From assembly GCA_964369635.1 (NCBI GenBank), contig CAYJGN010000015.1:1-43992 (forward strand): a stretch of 43,992 nucleotides of DNA. The letters are read 5' to 3'. Positions 1 to 7,511 of this stretch are shown here, piece after piece. Position 1 is the first letter of the stretch. The number at the start of each line of letters is the position of its first letter. The position numbers and the translations under genes are program-made. This stretch comes from CAYJGN01 sp964369635. GTDB lineage: Bacteria; Bacillota; Clostridia; Oscillospirales; Ruminococcaceae. The notes beneath the pieces are model-generated. The model did not search any database. It was not told the origin of the DNA and was given only the letters and a program-made list of their open reading frames with translations.

Positions 1-62
1 CGCTTCGCTCTATTCGCTTTATCCGCCACAGGCGGCGCTCATTCGCTCGCCCTACGAAATAG
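1..62. repeat. GC-rich hairpin-containing sequence cut by the window edge
   Basis: This stretch is much richer in GC than the DNA that follows. It holds a perfect hairpin with CCGCC and GGCGG arms around the triplet ACA (23-35) and several copies of a TTCGCT-like word. It looks like one end of a structured intergenic element such as those at 21129 and 41003. The left part is missing, so neither its extent nor its class can be settled. No gene is visible in it. Confidence 0.35.
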
Positions 63-132
63 CTGAAAGATTTACGAAAACCAAAACCACGCAAAATATA
101 AATAATCTTTATAAATTTGGTAGGTTTGCAAA

Positions 133-160
133 TTGACATAATAAAGCTGTAAGTTATAAT
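133..160 (+). promoter_or_regulatory. Consensus sigma-A promoter of the aldo/keto reductase gene
   Basis: TTGACA (133-138) and TATAAT (155-160) are separated by 16 bases. Both boxes match the vegetative consensus exactly. Transcription would begin near 167, giving a leader of about 20 bases with an AAGGTGG ribosome binding site before the ATG at 186. Confidence 0.8.
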
Positions 161-185
161 TAAATAAAAGAAAGGTGGTAAGGTT

Positions 186-1331
186 ATGGATTTTAGAAAA
201 CTTGGAAAATCGGATATACAAGCAAGTGTTATAGGTTTTGGTGGCGAGTGGCTCGTTGATAGAACGCAAGAAGATGTAACTGCTATATTTGATGAATGCT
301 TTAAGCACGGCATCAATATTCTCGACCTCTTCCTCCCGCAACCTACCGTTCGCGATATGGTAGGTGTAGCCCTTAAGGGCAGGCGTGAAAAGATGATTAT
401 TCAAGGACATATATGTACTGTATTTTCAGATAATCAGTATAAGCGCTCAAGAGTTTTATCTGAAGTGCGAGCATCTTTTGAAGACCAATTAGCTCGTCTT
501 CAAACCGATTATATTGATATCGGAATGGTGCATTTTGTTGATAGCGATGAGGATTTAGACGCTTGTTTTGATAACGGAATATTCGACTATGCAAAAGAGC
601 TAAAAGCAAATGGGACTATAAAGCAGATAGGTCTTAGCTCACATAATCCAAAAGTTGCATTGCGTGCATGTAAGACGGGGCTTATTGAAACGCTGATGTT
701 TTCGATAAACCCCGCCTACGACCTTGAGCATGCCGATGCCGATATTGGTGAGCTAACTTCCTTTAAAGGTTTATCAGATGAAAACTGGCAGGTGGCACCT
801 GAGAGAGAAGAGCTATATCGCTATTGTGAGGCAAACGGCATAGCTATAACCGTTATGAAATCCCTCGCGGCAGCAACGCTGCTTGATGCCCAGAAATCTC
901 CATTTGGCATAGCTATGAGCGTTCCCGCTTGTATCCACTATGGGCTGACTCGCCCCGCTGTTTCATCTATCATGGTTGGATTCTCAGAGGTTTCGCAGAT
1001 TGCAGATAGCATTAAATATCTAACTGCAACCGATGAAGAAAAAGATTACAGCTCAGTATTAAGCAGAGCTACAAAGGTCGATATAAAAGGAAAATGCATG
1101 TATTGCAACCATTGTCTGCCATGTCCTGTGGGGATTGATATTGCGGCTGTCAATAAATATCTCGATATAGCTACAGCTGCAAACGGTACCCCAGAGAGCG
1201 TTTCACAGCATTACAAATCACTCGATGCCTCTGGCGCTAACTGCATAAAGTGCGGCAGTTGCGAGAGCAATTGTCCGTTTGACGTTTCGATTATCGAGCG
1301 GATGGAGAGAGCGGCAGAAATTTTCGGATAG
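186..1331 (+). CDS. Aldo/keto reductase fused to a C-terminal ferredoxin domain
   Basis: A 381-residue cytoplasmic oxidoreductase. Residues 1-290 form an aldo/keto reductase (TIM-barrel) domain opening with the typical RKLGKSDIQASVIGFGG. Residues 304-313 (C304, C307, C310, C313) and 353-363 (C353, C356, C359, C363) are two CxxCxxCxxxC-type clusters expected to bind 4Fe-4S centres. This layout is common in anaerobes and suggests electron transfer between a ferredoxin and a carbonyl or NAD(P)H; the substrate is unknown. D47 and the VHF histidine of the usual Asp-Tyr-Lys-His tetrad are present. The tyrosine position reads as Leu/Phe and the lysine position reads QGH, so classical reductase chemistry is doubtful. 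It has its own consensus promoter and appears monocistronic, ending at a shared terminator. Confidence 0.88.
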   Translation: MDFRKLGKSDIQASVIGFGGEWLVDRTQEDVTAIFDECFKHGINILDLFLPQPTVRDMVGVALKGRREKMIIQGHICTVFSDNQYKRSRVLSEVRASFEDQLARLQTDYIDIGMVHFVDSDEDLDACFDNGIFDYAKELKANGTIKQIGLSSHNPKVALRACKTGLIETLMFSINPAYDLEHADADIGELTSFKGLSDENWQVAPEREELYRYCEANGIAITVMKSLAAATLLDAQKSPFGIAMSVPACIHYGLTRPAVSSIMVGFSEVSQIADSIKYLTATDEEKDYSSVLSRATKVDIKGKCMYCNHCLPCPVGIDIAAVNKYLDIATAANGTPESVSQHYKSLDASGANCIKCGSCESNCPFDVSIIERMERAAEIFG

Positions 1332-1380
1332 GCTATTATTTGCAAAAATATTGATAGCATTTTATAATTTAGAGTATAAA

Positions 1381-1414
1381 AAAATGGGTGCAGTTTAAAC
1401 TGCACCCATTTTTT
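1381..1414. terminator. Bidirectional terminator between convergent genes
   Basis: A perfect palindrome (AATGGGTGCAG facing CTGCACCCATT) is flanked by an A-run on the left and a T-run on the right. It can therefore stop both the reductase transcript on plus and the 1418-5968 operon on minus. Confidence 0.9.
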
Positions 1415-1417
1415 TAG

Positions 1418-1672
1418 CTATTTATTTTTTTGCATTTTTGATAGCAAATTTCGCATCCCCGCCGCTCGAAGCTTTGTTTTCGGGTAAAACTCTTTTAGAA
1501 TTTCACATTGAAATTGCGAGCATTCTACGCAGCTCGACAGCTCTTTTGATATAGCACAAATTCTTATATCGCAGTCTGCTATCAGCACAACCTCGTCTCT
1601 GCAGCCTTTGCAACCAGCGCCTTTTATATAGTTTTTGCAATCATCGCAAATTATTCCACAAAATCCTTCCAT
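1418..1672 (-). CDS. Small cysteine-rich protein of the DUF3795 type
   Basis: An 84-residue protein whose first half carries CGIICDDCKNY and GCKGCRD, giving Cys5, Cys9, Cys12, Cys21 and Cys24, with further cysteines at CDIRIC and SCVECSQFQC. This pattern matches the DUF3795 family as I know it, which is thought to bind metal; no activity is established. No signal peptide or membrane segment is present. It starts 8 bases after the pseudokinase stop codon with only a weak ribosome binding site, so it is probably translated from the same operon messenger. It is the last gene before the bidirectional terminator. Confidence 0.7.
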   Translation of the reverse strand: MEGFCGIICDDCKNYIKGAGCKGCRDEVVLIADCDIRICAISKELSSCVECSQFQCEILKEFYPKTKLRAAGMRNLLSKMQKNK

Positions 1673-1680
1673 GATTTAAC

Positions 1681-3234
1681 TTAACTCGTTGAGAGGAAAA
1701 CTTCGATATTCTCGGTCAATGGGTTTACCTCTTCACCAACAGGCACACTCGTCCTCACTGCAAGACCTGGGAGAACAGATGGGTCATAAATAGTGTAGAA
1801 CTCATATCTATCAAGACCTGCATTTTTAAGTACCGATTCAACATCTCCCCTTGAGAGCCCTATAACATTTGGCATAGCGACAAGCTCCACTCCAAGTGAA
1901 ACAACAACAGTTATATCATCGCCTTCTTCGATTTCGGTATCTGGAAGAGGCGTTTGGCTTATAATCGAGCCTTCTGGAACATTTCGATTGTAATCCTCAT
2001 CACGGATTATATTAAAGATATGGTTTTCAGGGTCTGACGCTATAACGGTATATCTTTTCCCCTCGAAGTTTGGAGTCGTTAGCACTTCCTCGACTACCGA
2101 TGAAGATGAGCTGCTCGACTCATCCCCTGAAAGATCTATAGCGTTATCAAGCCAGTCGATAACCCATAGGAATATTCCAACAGTTAAGAGCACCGCAATA
2201 AAAACAATTAAAACAAGAGGAACGCGGTATTTTTTCTTTTTTGGACGCGGTTTTACCGATTTATTTACATTAGTTTTTACCGCCTGCCCTTTACCTCCCT
2301 GTTTTACCGCTATTTTAGTCGGTTTAACTTCTTTTGGAGATAAGGCTTCTTCGATATCCATTATAAGCTCTTTTGCATCCTGCTGGCGATTTTTAGTCGC
2401 TTGGTTTGTTCCTATTTCAAAAACCTCTAAAATTTCAGGGGAAATTCTATCCTCAGATATGTTTTTGCAGAGAAGCTCAAATATTTTGCAGATAGCATAG
2501 ATATCTGAAAAGGTTCCTTGCCATCCATCTTTTTTGTACTGCTCAGGCGCTGTAAATCCTTCATACCTCTCAGGAGTTAAATCCTCACCCTCTGAGCGAA
2601 GGGCTGAAGTCGCAAAACCTGTCAGAATTAGTTTACCATCCCTTGCTAAAGATATATTTTGCGGAGAAATTCCTCTGTGGATTATATTATCCTGATGAAG
2701 GATATTAATATCCTCAAGTAGAGGTTTCATGAATTTCCATATCCCCTCAACCGAAGAACTTAAATCTTTGCCTATAAGAAACTTCGCAAGGGTTGTTGTC
2801 TCGATATATTCCGTCACAACATAAACAGTTTCGTTCTCTTCAAATACAGAATATATCTCAGGGGTTGAATTGATATCCAGTGTCCTTAGCTTTTTATAAA
2901 GATCTGCAAAATCGGATTTTAGCGTTTTAAAGAAGATATTGCTTCCCTCTTTCACCTCAACCAAAGCCCCATCTTTCGCTCTATCACAAAGCTCTGTTGG
3001 GTAATATTCTATTATTGTCACTCTATCTTTTAGCACCTTATCAAAGGCTATATATTCAATAGTCTCTGCATTTCTTTTGCTCACCATACCTATAAGATAT
3101 TTATCTTGCAAAATCGCTTTTAGAGGGAGGGTCCCTTCTTCATTTTTCATCCCCTCGATATGTCCGCAGTTTGTGCATTTCTCATCATCTTCTCGAAGTA
3201 TGCTAAAACAGCGAAGACAAACTTTCCCACTCAT
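1681..3234 (-). CDS. Zinc-ribbon PASTA membrane protein with a degenerate kinase (pseudokinase) domain
   Basis: A 517-residue protein counted from the ATG at 3234, chosen because GGAG lies 6 bases upstream. The order is: zinc ribbon (C6, C9, C20, C23); a kinase-fold domain (about 40-300); a basic linker; one membrane segment (about 337-360); a serine run; and two PASTA domains (about 385-447 and 450-517) outside the cell. Clostridial kinases of this zinc-ribbon family read VAIKEYFP, HRDISPDN and LDFG. Here the matching positions read VTIIEYYP, HRGISPQN (G188) and LTGF (T205), and the glycine-rich loop is absent. The ATP lysine, catalytic aspartate and metal aspartate are thus all replaced, while N193 and the APE motif (229-231) remain. 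It probably senses peptidoglycan or lipid II through PASTA and acts as a scaffold. The frame stays open upstream only because the flanking repeat is 123 bp long. Confidence 0.88.
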   Translation of the reverse strand: MSGKVCLRCFSILREDDEKCTNCGHIEGMKNEEGTLPLKAILQDKYLIGMVSKRNAETIEYIAFDKVLKDRVTIIEYYPTELCDRAKDGALVEVKEGSNIFFKTLKSDFADLYKKLRTLDINSTPEIYSVFEENETVYVVTEYIETTTLAKFLIGKDLSSSVEGIWKFMKPLLEDINILHQDNIIHRGISPQNISLARDGKLILTGFATSALRSEGEDLTPERYEGFTAPEQYKKDGWQGTFSDIYAICKIFELLCKNISEDRISPEILEVFEIGTNQATKNRQQDAKELIMDIEEALSPKEVKPTKIAVKQGGKGQAVKTNVNKSVKPRPKKKKYRVPLVLIVFIAVLLTVGIFLWVIDWLDNAIDLSGDESSSSSSSVVEEVLTTPNFEGKRYTVIASDPENHIFNIIRDEDYNRNVPEGSIISQTPLPDTEIEEGDDITVVVSLGVELVAMPNVIGLSRGDVESVLKNAGLDRYEFYTIYDPSVLPGLAVRTSVPVGEEVNPLTENIEVFLSTS

Positions 3235-3240
3235 ATTAAT

Positions 3241-3611
3241 CTCCATTCTGTGCACAGCACAAATAGTTTTGAATAATCTCCGTGCAGAATGGAGATTAAT
3301 CGGCATCTGCCGGCTGTGTCGGCAGGCCATAAGATAATTGTTGGCGTGATTTTCACGCGAACTCTCCATTCTGTGCACAGCACAAATAGTTTTAAATAAT
3401 CTCCGTGCAGAATGGAGATTAATCGGCATCTGCCGGCTATGTCGGCAGGCCATAAGATAATTGTTGGCGTGATTTTCACGCGAACTCTCCATTCTGTGCA
3501 CAGCACAAATAGTTTTAAATAATCTCCGTGCAGAATGGAGATTAATCGGCATCTGCCGGCTATGTCGGTGTGCTATATAAATAATTGGTAGCGTGATTTT
3601 TCACGCGAACT
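3241..3611. repeat. Three tandem 123-bp structured repeats
   Basis: Units begin at 3241, 3364 and 3487. The first two are 123 bp and differ at only a few bases; the third is 125 bp with a diverged distal part. Each period has long arms GTGCAGAATGGAG (3282-3294 in unit 1) and CTCCATTCTGTGCAC (3364-3378). Between them lie two inner hairpins: CTGCCG/CGGCAG (about 3308-3326) and GCGTGA/TCACGC (about 3343-3358). The period would fold as a long stem with two side arms. The edge of the first unit supplies the GGAG ribosome binding site of the pseudokinase gene. This fills the 381-bp gap after yebC. No protein is proposed for it. Confidence 0.9.
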
Positions 3612-3615
3612 CTCC

Positions 3616-4323
3616 TTATTCTCGATTATGCCAGATATCCAAAACGTCATCGCAGTCTTCAAGATGCTCTATTAAAAGATTGAAATTCTTATCATGCGTT
3701 TCATCTGTTATATCAATATAGTTATCAGGAACGAATTCTATTCCACTTGAAGCTATATCATAGCTCTCGCCGAGAACTTTTAATACCTCATCAAATGATT
3801 TAACATCGGTGTGTATCACAAAAATATCATCTTCTGCAAAGAAGTCGGCTGCACCCGCTTCTATTGAAAGCTCCATAACTTCATCTTCTAAAAGCTCCCC
3901 TTTTTCAATAACGATAACACCTTTTTTTGAGAAGATAAAAGATACACAGCCAGATGTTCCCATATTTCCGCCAAATTTATCAAAATAGTGCCGCACATCA
4001 GCAGCTGTTCTATTTCTATTATCGGTCAGCGCCTCAACCATAATCGCAACACCTGCGGGACCATACCCCTCATAGGTTATCTCTTCATAGCTTTTAGTGT
4101 CGCTATTTTTATTAATCAGCCTGTCGATATTATCATTTGGAACGTTGTTCTGCTTTGCTTTTGCAATAGCCGCTGCAAGCTTAAAATTAACAGCTGGGTC
4201 GGTGCCGCCCTCTTTAACGGCAACCGATATCTCCCTGCCTATTTTCGTGAAAATCTTCGCTCTTGCACCATCGGTCTTTTCTTTTTTTCTTTTAATTGTA
4301 CTCCACTTACTATGCCCTGACAT
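3616..4323 (-). CDS. yebC: YebC/PmpR family translation or transcription factor
   Basis: A 235-residue cytoplasmic protein with the family's hallmark start MSGHSKWSTIKRKKEKTD and the later ADVRHYFDKFGGNMG and YEGYGPAGVAIMVE blocks. Length and conservation match the whole family. YebC-type proteins were described as DNA-binding regulators; more recent work assigns many of them a role in relieving ribosome stalling at proline-rich motifs. The ATG at 4323 has a GAGGAG site 7 bases upstream. It lies 10 bases after the membrane protein gene and is followed by the tandem repeats and pseudokinase, so it is probably the middle gene of that operon. Confidence 0.95.
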   Translation of the reverse strand: MSGHSKWSTIKRKKEKTDGARAKIFTKIGREISVAVKEGGTDPAVNFKLAAAIAKAKQNNVPNDNIDRLINKNSDTKSYEEITYEGYGPAGVAIMVEALTDNRNRTAADVRHYFDKFGGNMGTSGCVSFIFSKKGVIVIEKGELLEDEVMELSIEAGAADFFAEDDIFVIHTDVKSFDEVLKVLGESYDIASSGIEFVPDNYIDITDETHDKNFNLLIEHLEDCDDVLDIWHNRE

Positions 4324-4333
4324 GCAAACTCCT

Positions 4334-5968
4334 CTAAATCGTATTATTTGTAAATTCTGTTATTGTGTTTATTATCTCGCCCTCGAGATACTCAATTTTA
4401 ACGCTATCTCCAACCTGTGTTAGTGGCAGCTCTTTTGATATAGATATATTGCACTCATATATCTCACCATCATCAAGCATTATCGTTGCATAGGTCACTT
4501 CACCAACAGCATAGATAGATATTCTTTCAACTGTTCCTCTTGCGGTTTGCATTTCTATATCGGTACCACCTGAAATATTACCACTCTCACGAAGTGCATT
4601 TTGATAGTCGTTTGCGGCAAGCTCAATAGTATCACCAACGCCAACTATCAGATAGTTCTTAACATTTACATAAGCATACTGCTTTATAAGACCTTCATCA
4701 TCTTTTAGCGTCATAAAATAGGTCGGTTCACCGTTTAGATTTATTATAAGTGGGAACGACGCTATATATCTCAAGTTTTGAACTCGACCTTCAGCTGAGC
4801 TCTGAGCTGAGCTTTCAGTAGCACCACTAATATTATACATAATCGGCTCTTTTGTTACCATATCAACCATGAGGAATCCAATGGTGCTTTCATCAGCTCC
4901 AACGCTTGTAAGCCCTGTGAAGAGATAGCAGTCCCCTTCGTTATAAACTATGATATTTCCCTGCGAAGTTTGGTATTTATCTCTATTTGAGAAGTTGAAA
5001 ACACCATGGACATATTCACCCTTATTGTTTATCTGATCCATAATAAAATCTTCAGGCTGAAGTCTGTCTACCCATTCTGGTTGCTCTCCAATATCATACT
5101 GCTCATAATCTCCTGTCTCTGCATTAATTATAGTTACTCCAACAGCTTCAGGCAGACTAAACAGCCACTCGTTTTTATAGTTTGTAACAACCCAGTGTGG
5201 TACACCGTTATCATCAAGCTCAAATGAATAGTCGGTTATACCAGAAAATAGGTTTCCTGAAAATCTTGCTTTAAAATCGATATTATCAAAGAAATATCCG
5301 CCCGGCTGGTATTTTATATAGTGGTCCTCAACATATTCAACATCGTTTGGGTTAGTTGCAGAAACAACGATATATCCAGGCGTTCCCTCCATATTAGAAA
5401 ACCACATAAAAAATCCCGAGTGGTTTAGCGGCACAACCCAAACAAGCTCATCATTAACATTTTGGATAACCGGCTCACCGAGATAAACCTGACTTCCAAG
5501 TGATGCTCGCTCACCAAGCTTTTTATCTGCAAGTTTATAAGCAAGCTCTGCATCAACAACAGGCACCTTATCAAGATCAACCACCTGAACTTCTTCTGAA
5601 AACTCCAAAACTTCAGGGGTATCCATCTGATCTCTATATGCTGCTGAATTAAATAGAGGCATCGAGATTATATTCATAAGGAAGAAGAATATCCAAGGTA
5701 GCGCTAAAAGAGCGAGGAAAACAGTTTTGTTTTTGCTGCCACCGCTTTTGCTCTCAACTTTAATAGTCACCTTGCCATCTTTATCAACTCCGGGGACAAG
5801 GTCGAGAATTTTCCCAAAGACGAAAAGTCCAAAGAAGATAGTTATCACCATTGCCCAAAAGAACGCACCCTCGCTAAATAGCGGGTTTAGGTTTGGACTT
5901 GTGAATAAGATATATAGAATAATAGCGACTACTGCCGCAGGATATCTCAAAAATCCGAATTTTTTCAT
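4334..5968 (-). CDS. Membrane-anchored protein of unknown function, large extracytoplasmic part
   Basis: A 544-residue protein I cannot assign to a named family. Three hydrophobic segments lie near residues 10-30, 36-56 and 83-105, and the connecting loop holds a short lysine/glycine-rich stretch. The remaining roughly 430 residues are polar and beta-rich, with repeated motifs ending in VVxx, ITNxTG-like turns and many aromatic residues. The last ~70 residues (TARGTVERISIYAVGEVTYA onward) resemble a small OB-like beta barrel. It begins at an ATG with an AAAGGAG site and a good promoter, and heads the operon with yebC and the PASTA pseudokinase. A cell-envelope role is inferred from topology only. 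Confidence 0.75.
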   Translation of the reverse strand: MKKFGFLRYPAAVVAIILYILFTSPNLNPLFSEGAFFWAMVITIFFGLFVFGKILDLVPGVDKDGKVTIKVESKSGGSKNKTVFLALLALPWIFFFLMNIISMPLFNSAAYRDQMDTPEVLEFSEEVQVVDLDKVPVVDAELAYKLADKKLGERASLGSQVYLGEPVIQNVNDELVWVVPLNHSGFFMWFSNMEGTPGYIVVSATNPNDVEYVEDHYIKYQPGGYFFDNIDFKARFSGNLFSGITDYSFELDDNGVPHWVVTNYKNEWLFSLPEAVGVTIINAETGDYEQYDIGEQPEWVDRLQPEDFIMDQINNKGEYVHGVFNFSNRDKYQTSQGNIIVYNEGDCYLFTGLTSVGADESTIGFLMVDMVTKEPIMYNISGATESSAQSSAEGRVQNLRYIASFPLIINLNGEPTYFMTLKDDEGLIKQYAYVNVKNYLIVGVGDTIELAANDYQNALRESGNISGGTDIEMQTARGTVERISIYAVGEVTYATIMLDDGEIYECNISISKELPLTQVGDSVKIEYLEGEIINTITEFTNNTI

Positions 5969-6002
5969 TTATAACTCCTTTAAGTCTAAATTTCTTTTGT
6001 AT

Positions 6003-6031
6003 ATTATATAACAAAACGCCGATTTAATCAA
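6003..6031 (-). promoter_or_regulatory. Promoter of the 5968-1418 operon
   Basis: On the minus strand TTGATT (6031-6026) and TATAAT (6008-6003) are spaced by 17 bases. The start would fall near 5996, about 28 bases before the ATG at 5968. Confidence 0.75.
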
Positions 6032-6120
6032 TAAATAAACCAATTTCAAAAAGATAAGATTTTATTATGTATATTAAATGGATATATAGCCAAACTACTA
6101 CTAAAGTGAGGTGATATAAA

Positions 6121-6279
6121 ATGGCAAGAAACAATATGGATACAAACAATAAAACAAAAGAGTTTAACGTATCAGACAAGTCGCAAAACAAAACACACAA
6201 CAAGGCTAGCGATAACACAAAAAGCCAGAACAAAACTCAAAACAAGACGCAAAATAAAGCCGGCAGAGACTGCAAATAA
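6121..6279 (+). CDS. 52-residue Asn/Lys/Gln-rich small protein
   Basis: The ORF begins at an ATG 7-8 bases after GAGGTG and ends in TAA at 6279, immediately before a strong terminator. About half of the residues are Asn, Lys, Gln or Thr, with the tripeptide-like pattern QNK recurring five times and a C-terminal DCK. There is no signal peptide or hydrophobic segment, so an intrinsically disordered cytoplasmic or spore-associated protein is likely. Similar short Asn-rich proteins ending in a single cysteine are familiar from clostridia, but I know of no assigned role. The ribosome binding site and terminator argue that it is a real gene. Confidence 0.65.
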   Translation: MARNNMDTNNKTKEFNVSDKSQNKTHNKASDNTKSQNKTQNKTQNKAGRDCK

Positions 6280-6307
6280 AGCAGCTTCACTTGGCAAACA
6301 TCATTTA

Positions 6308-6335
6308 AAAAGGCAACCGAAAGGTTGCCTTTTTC
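6308..6335 (+). terminator. Terminator of the 52-residue protein gene
   Basis: AAGGCAACC and GGTTGCC arms enclose a GAAA tetraloop and run into five Ts. It lies 28 bases after the stop codon. Confidence 0.9.
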
Positions 6336-6387
6336 ATCTTCTTTAAACACTTCTGTTATTTGCCTTTGTCAATACTTAAAACATAAG

Positions 6388-6407
6388 AAAAATCCGCATA
6401 TGCGGAC
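6388..6407 (-). terminator. Terminator of the ribokinase gene
   Basis: Read on minus, the palindrome TCCGCATATGCGGA is followed by TTTTTC. It lies 54 bases beyond the ribokinase stop. Confidence 0.7.
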
Positions 6408-6460
6408 TTCTCTTTTTATCTATTTCTTTAATAGTTTACAAATATTTTTTCTATGTATAA

Positions 6461-7366
6461 TTAGAGAAATCTCTTATCGAGCTTTATATCAGTTGCATCA
6501 ACCTCATCGCGCGAAGGTATTGAAACAGAAGCTCCGCTTTTATTAACCGCAAGCGATGATGCTTTTGATGCTTTCTCAAGTGCTATTGCAGGTGATAAAC
6601 CCTCACCTATGCATGCAAGGAAATAACCTGTGAAGGTGTCTCCTGCTGCGGTTGTATCAACAACCTTGACATCATAGATACCATGGCGCTCGCAAACTTC
6701 ACCGTCATAGTATAAAACGCCATCTTTTCCAAGTGTTAGCACAACTTTGCTACCTGGATATTTAGCTATTATAGTTTTTGCTATTGCCATCGGTTCGCTC
6801 TCGCCCGATATTTCATTTCCCTCAATCTCATTTAGGATAAAATACTCAACCTTATGGAGCGGACACTCTTTTAGTCTATCGTTAAATGGCGATGGGTTAA
6901 GAGCTATTCGAAGACCTTTTTCATAGGCTTTATCCATGATATATGATAGACTTGAAATCTCATTTTGAAGAAGAATTAGATCGCCTTTATTAAAGTTTTC
7001 AATAACGCTATCGACAAACTTCTCATCAATTTTCATATTAGATCCACCATAAAGGAGGATACAGTTTTGTCCTTTTTGCGATACCTGAATTATAGCATGA
7101 CCTGAGGGACCATCTATAACTTTTGTATAATCTATATTTACCCCTTTAAGCTCCATAAGCTCTGTTAGCATACTGCCATCCTCGCCAACAAGCCCCGCAT
7201 GATATACCTCTGCCCCTGCACGCGCTAAGGCTATCGACTGATTAAGCCCTTTACCACCGCAAAATCTCTCAAGACCAAGACTTGATATAGTTTCCCCTGG
7301 GCGGACAAAATTTTCAACTGCATAGACATGGTCAACATTTAGCGACCCAAAACTTAATACTTTCAT
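6461..7366 (-). CDS. rbsK: PfkB-family sugar kinase, ribokinase-like
   Basis: A 301-residue cytoplasmic kinase expected to phosphorylate ribose or a related sugar or nucleoside with ATP. The two family signatures are visible: GGKGLNQS (37-44), the ribokinase-type N-terminal motif, and DTTAAGDTFTG (237-247), in which D243 is the catalytic base. The length is normal for ribokinase. There is no sugar transporter or regulator beside it, so the exact substrate is open. Adenosine kinase and fructokinase relatives have similar motifs. It is monocistronic: its promoter is built into the terminator hairpin of the rnf operon, and its own terminator lies at 6388. Confidence 0.85.
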   Translation of the reverse strand: MKVLSFGSLNVDHVYAVENFVRPGETISSLGLERFCGGKGLNQSIALARAGAEVYHAGLVGEDGSMLTELMELKGVNIDYTKVIDGPSGHAIIQVSQKGQNCILLYGGSNMKIDEKFVDSVIENFNKGDLILLQNEISSLSYIMDKAYEKGLRIALNPSPFNDRLKECPLHKVEYFILNEIEGNEISGESEPMAIAKTIIAKYPGSKVVLTLGKDGVLYYDGEVCERHGIYDVKVVDTTAAGDTFTGYFLACIGEGLSPAIALEKASKASSLAVNKSGASVSIPSRDEVDATDIKLDKRFL

Positions 7367-7420
7367 TTTATTACACTCCTTAACGCCGCAAAGCAGCTAT
7401 TTATAAAAGATATATACTAT

Positions 7421-7449
7421 AATATACTACAAAAAACCGCCCTTTTCAA
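7421..7449 (-). promoter_or_regulatory. Promoter of the ribokinase gene, embedded in a terminator hairpin
   Basis: On minus, TTGAAA (7449-7444) is separated by 17 bases from TATATT (7426-7421). The -35 box falls largely in the loop of the rnf terminator hairpin, and the 3' arm and T-run of that hairpin are the spacer. The leader to the ATG at 7366 is about 50 bases. Confidence 0.7.
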
Positions 7450-7466
7450 TTAAAAAAGAGCGGTTT
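7431..7466 (-). terminator. Terminator of the rnf operon
   Basis: The minus-strand RNA pairs AAACCGCUCUUUU with the AAAAGGGCGGUUU arm, counting one U-G wobble that exists only in the minus transcript, and continues into a six-U run. It lies about 45 bases after the rnfB stop. Confidence 0.85.
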
Positions 7467-7511
7467 AGCGAATTCAACAAAACGATAATTTTATTTTGTC
7501 TGTTTTGCCAT

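Noticed and set aside
3235..3552. N-terminal extension of the pseudokinase with a 41-residue triplicated sequence
   Set aside because: It is the translation of the 123-bp tandem repeats. The frame is open only because the period divides by three. A good ribosome binding site and a zinc-ribbon start are at 3234.
3241..3611. CRISPR array
   Set aside because: Units are 123 bp and adjoining with no unique spacers, and there are no cas genes.
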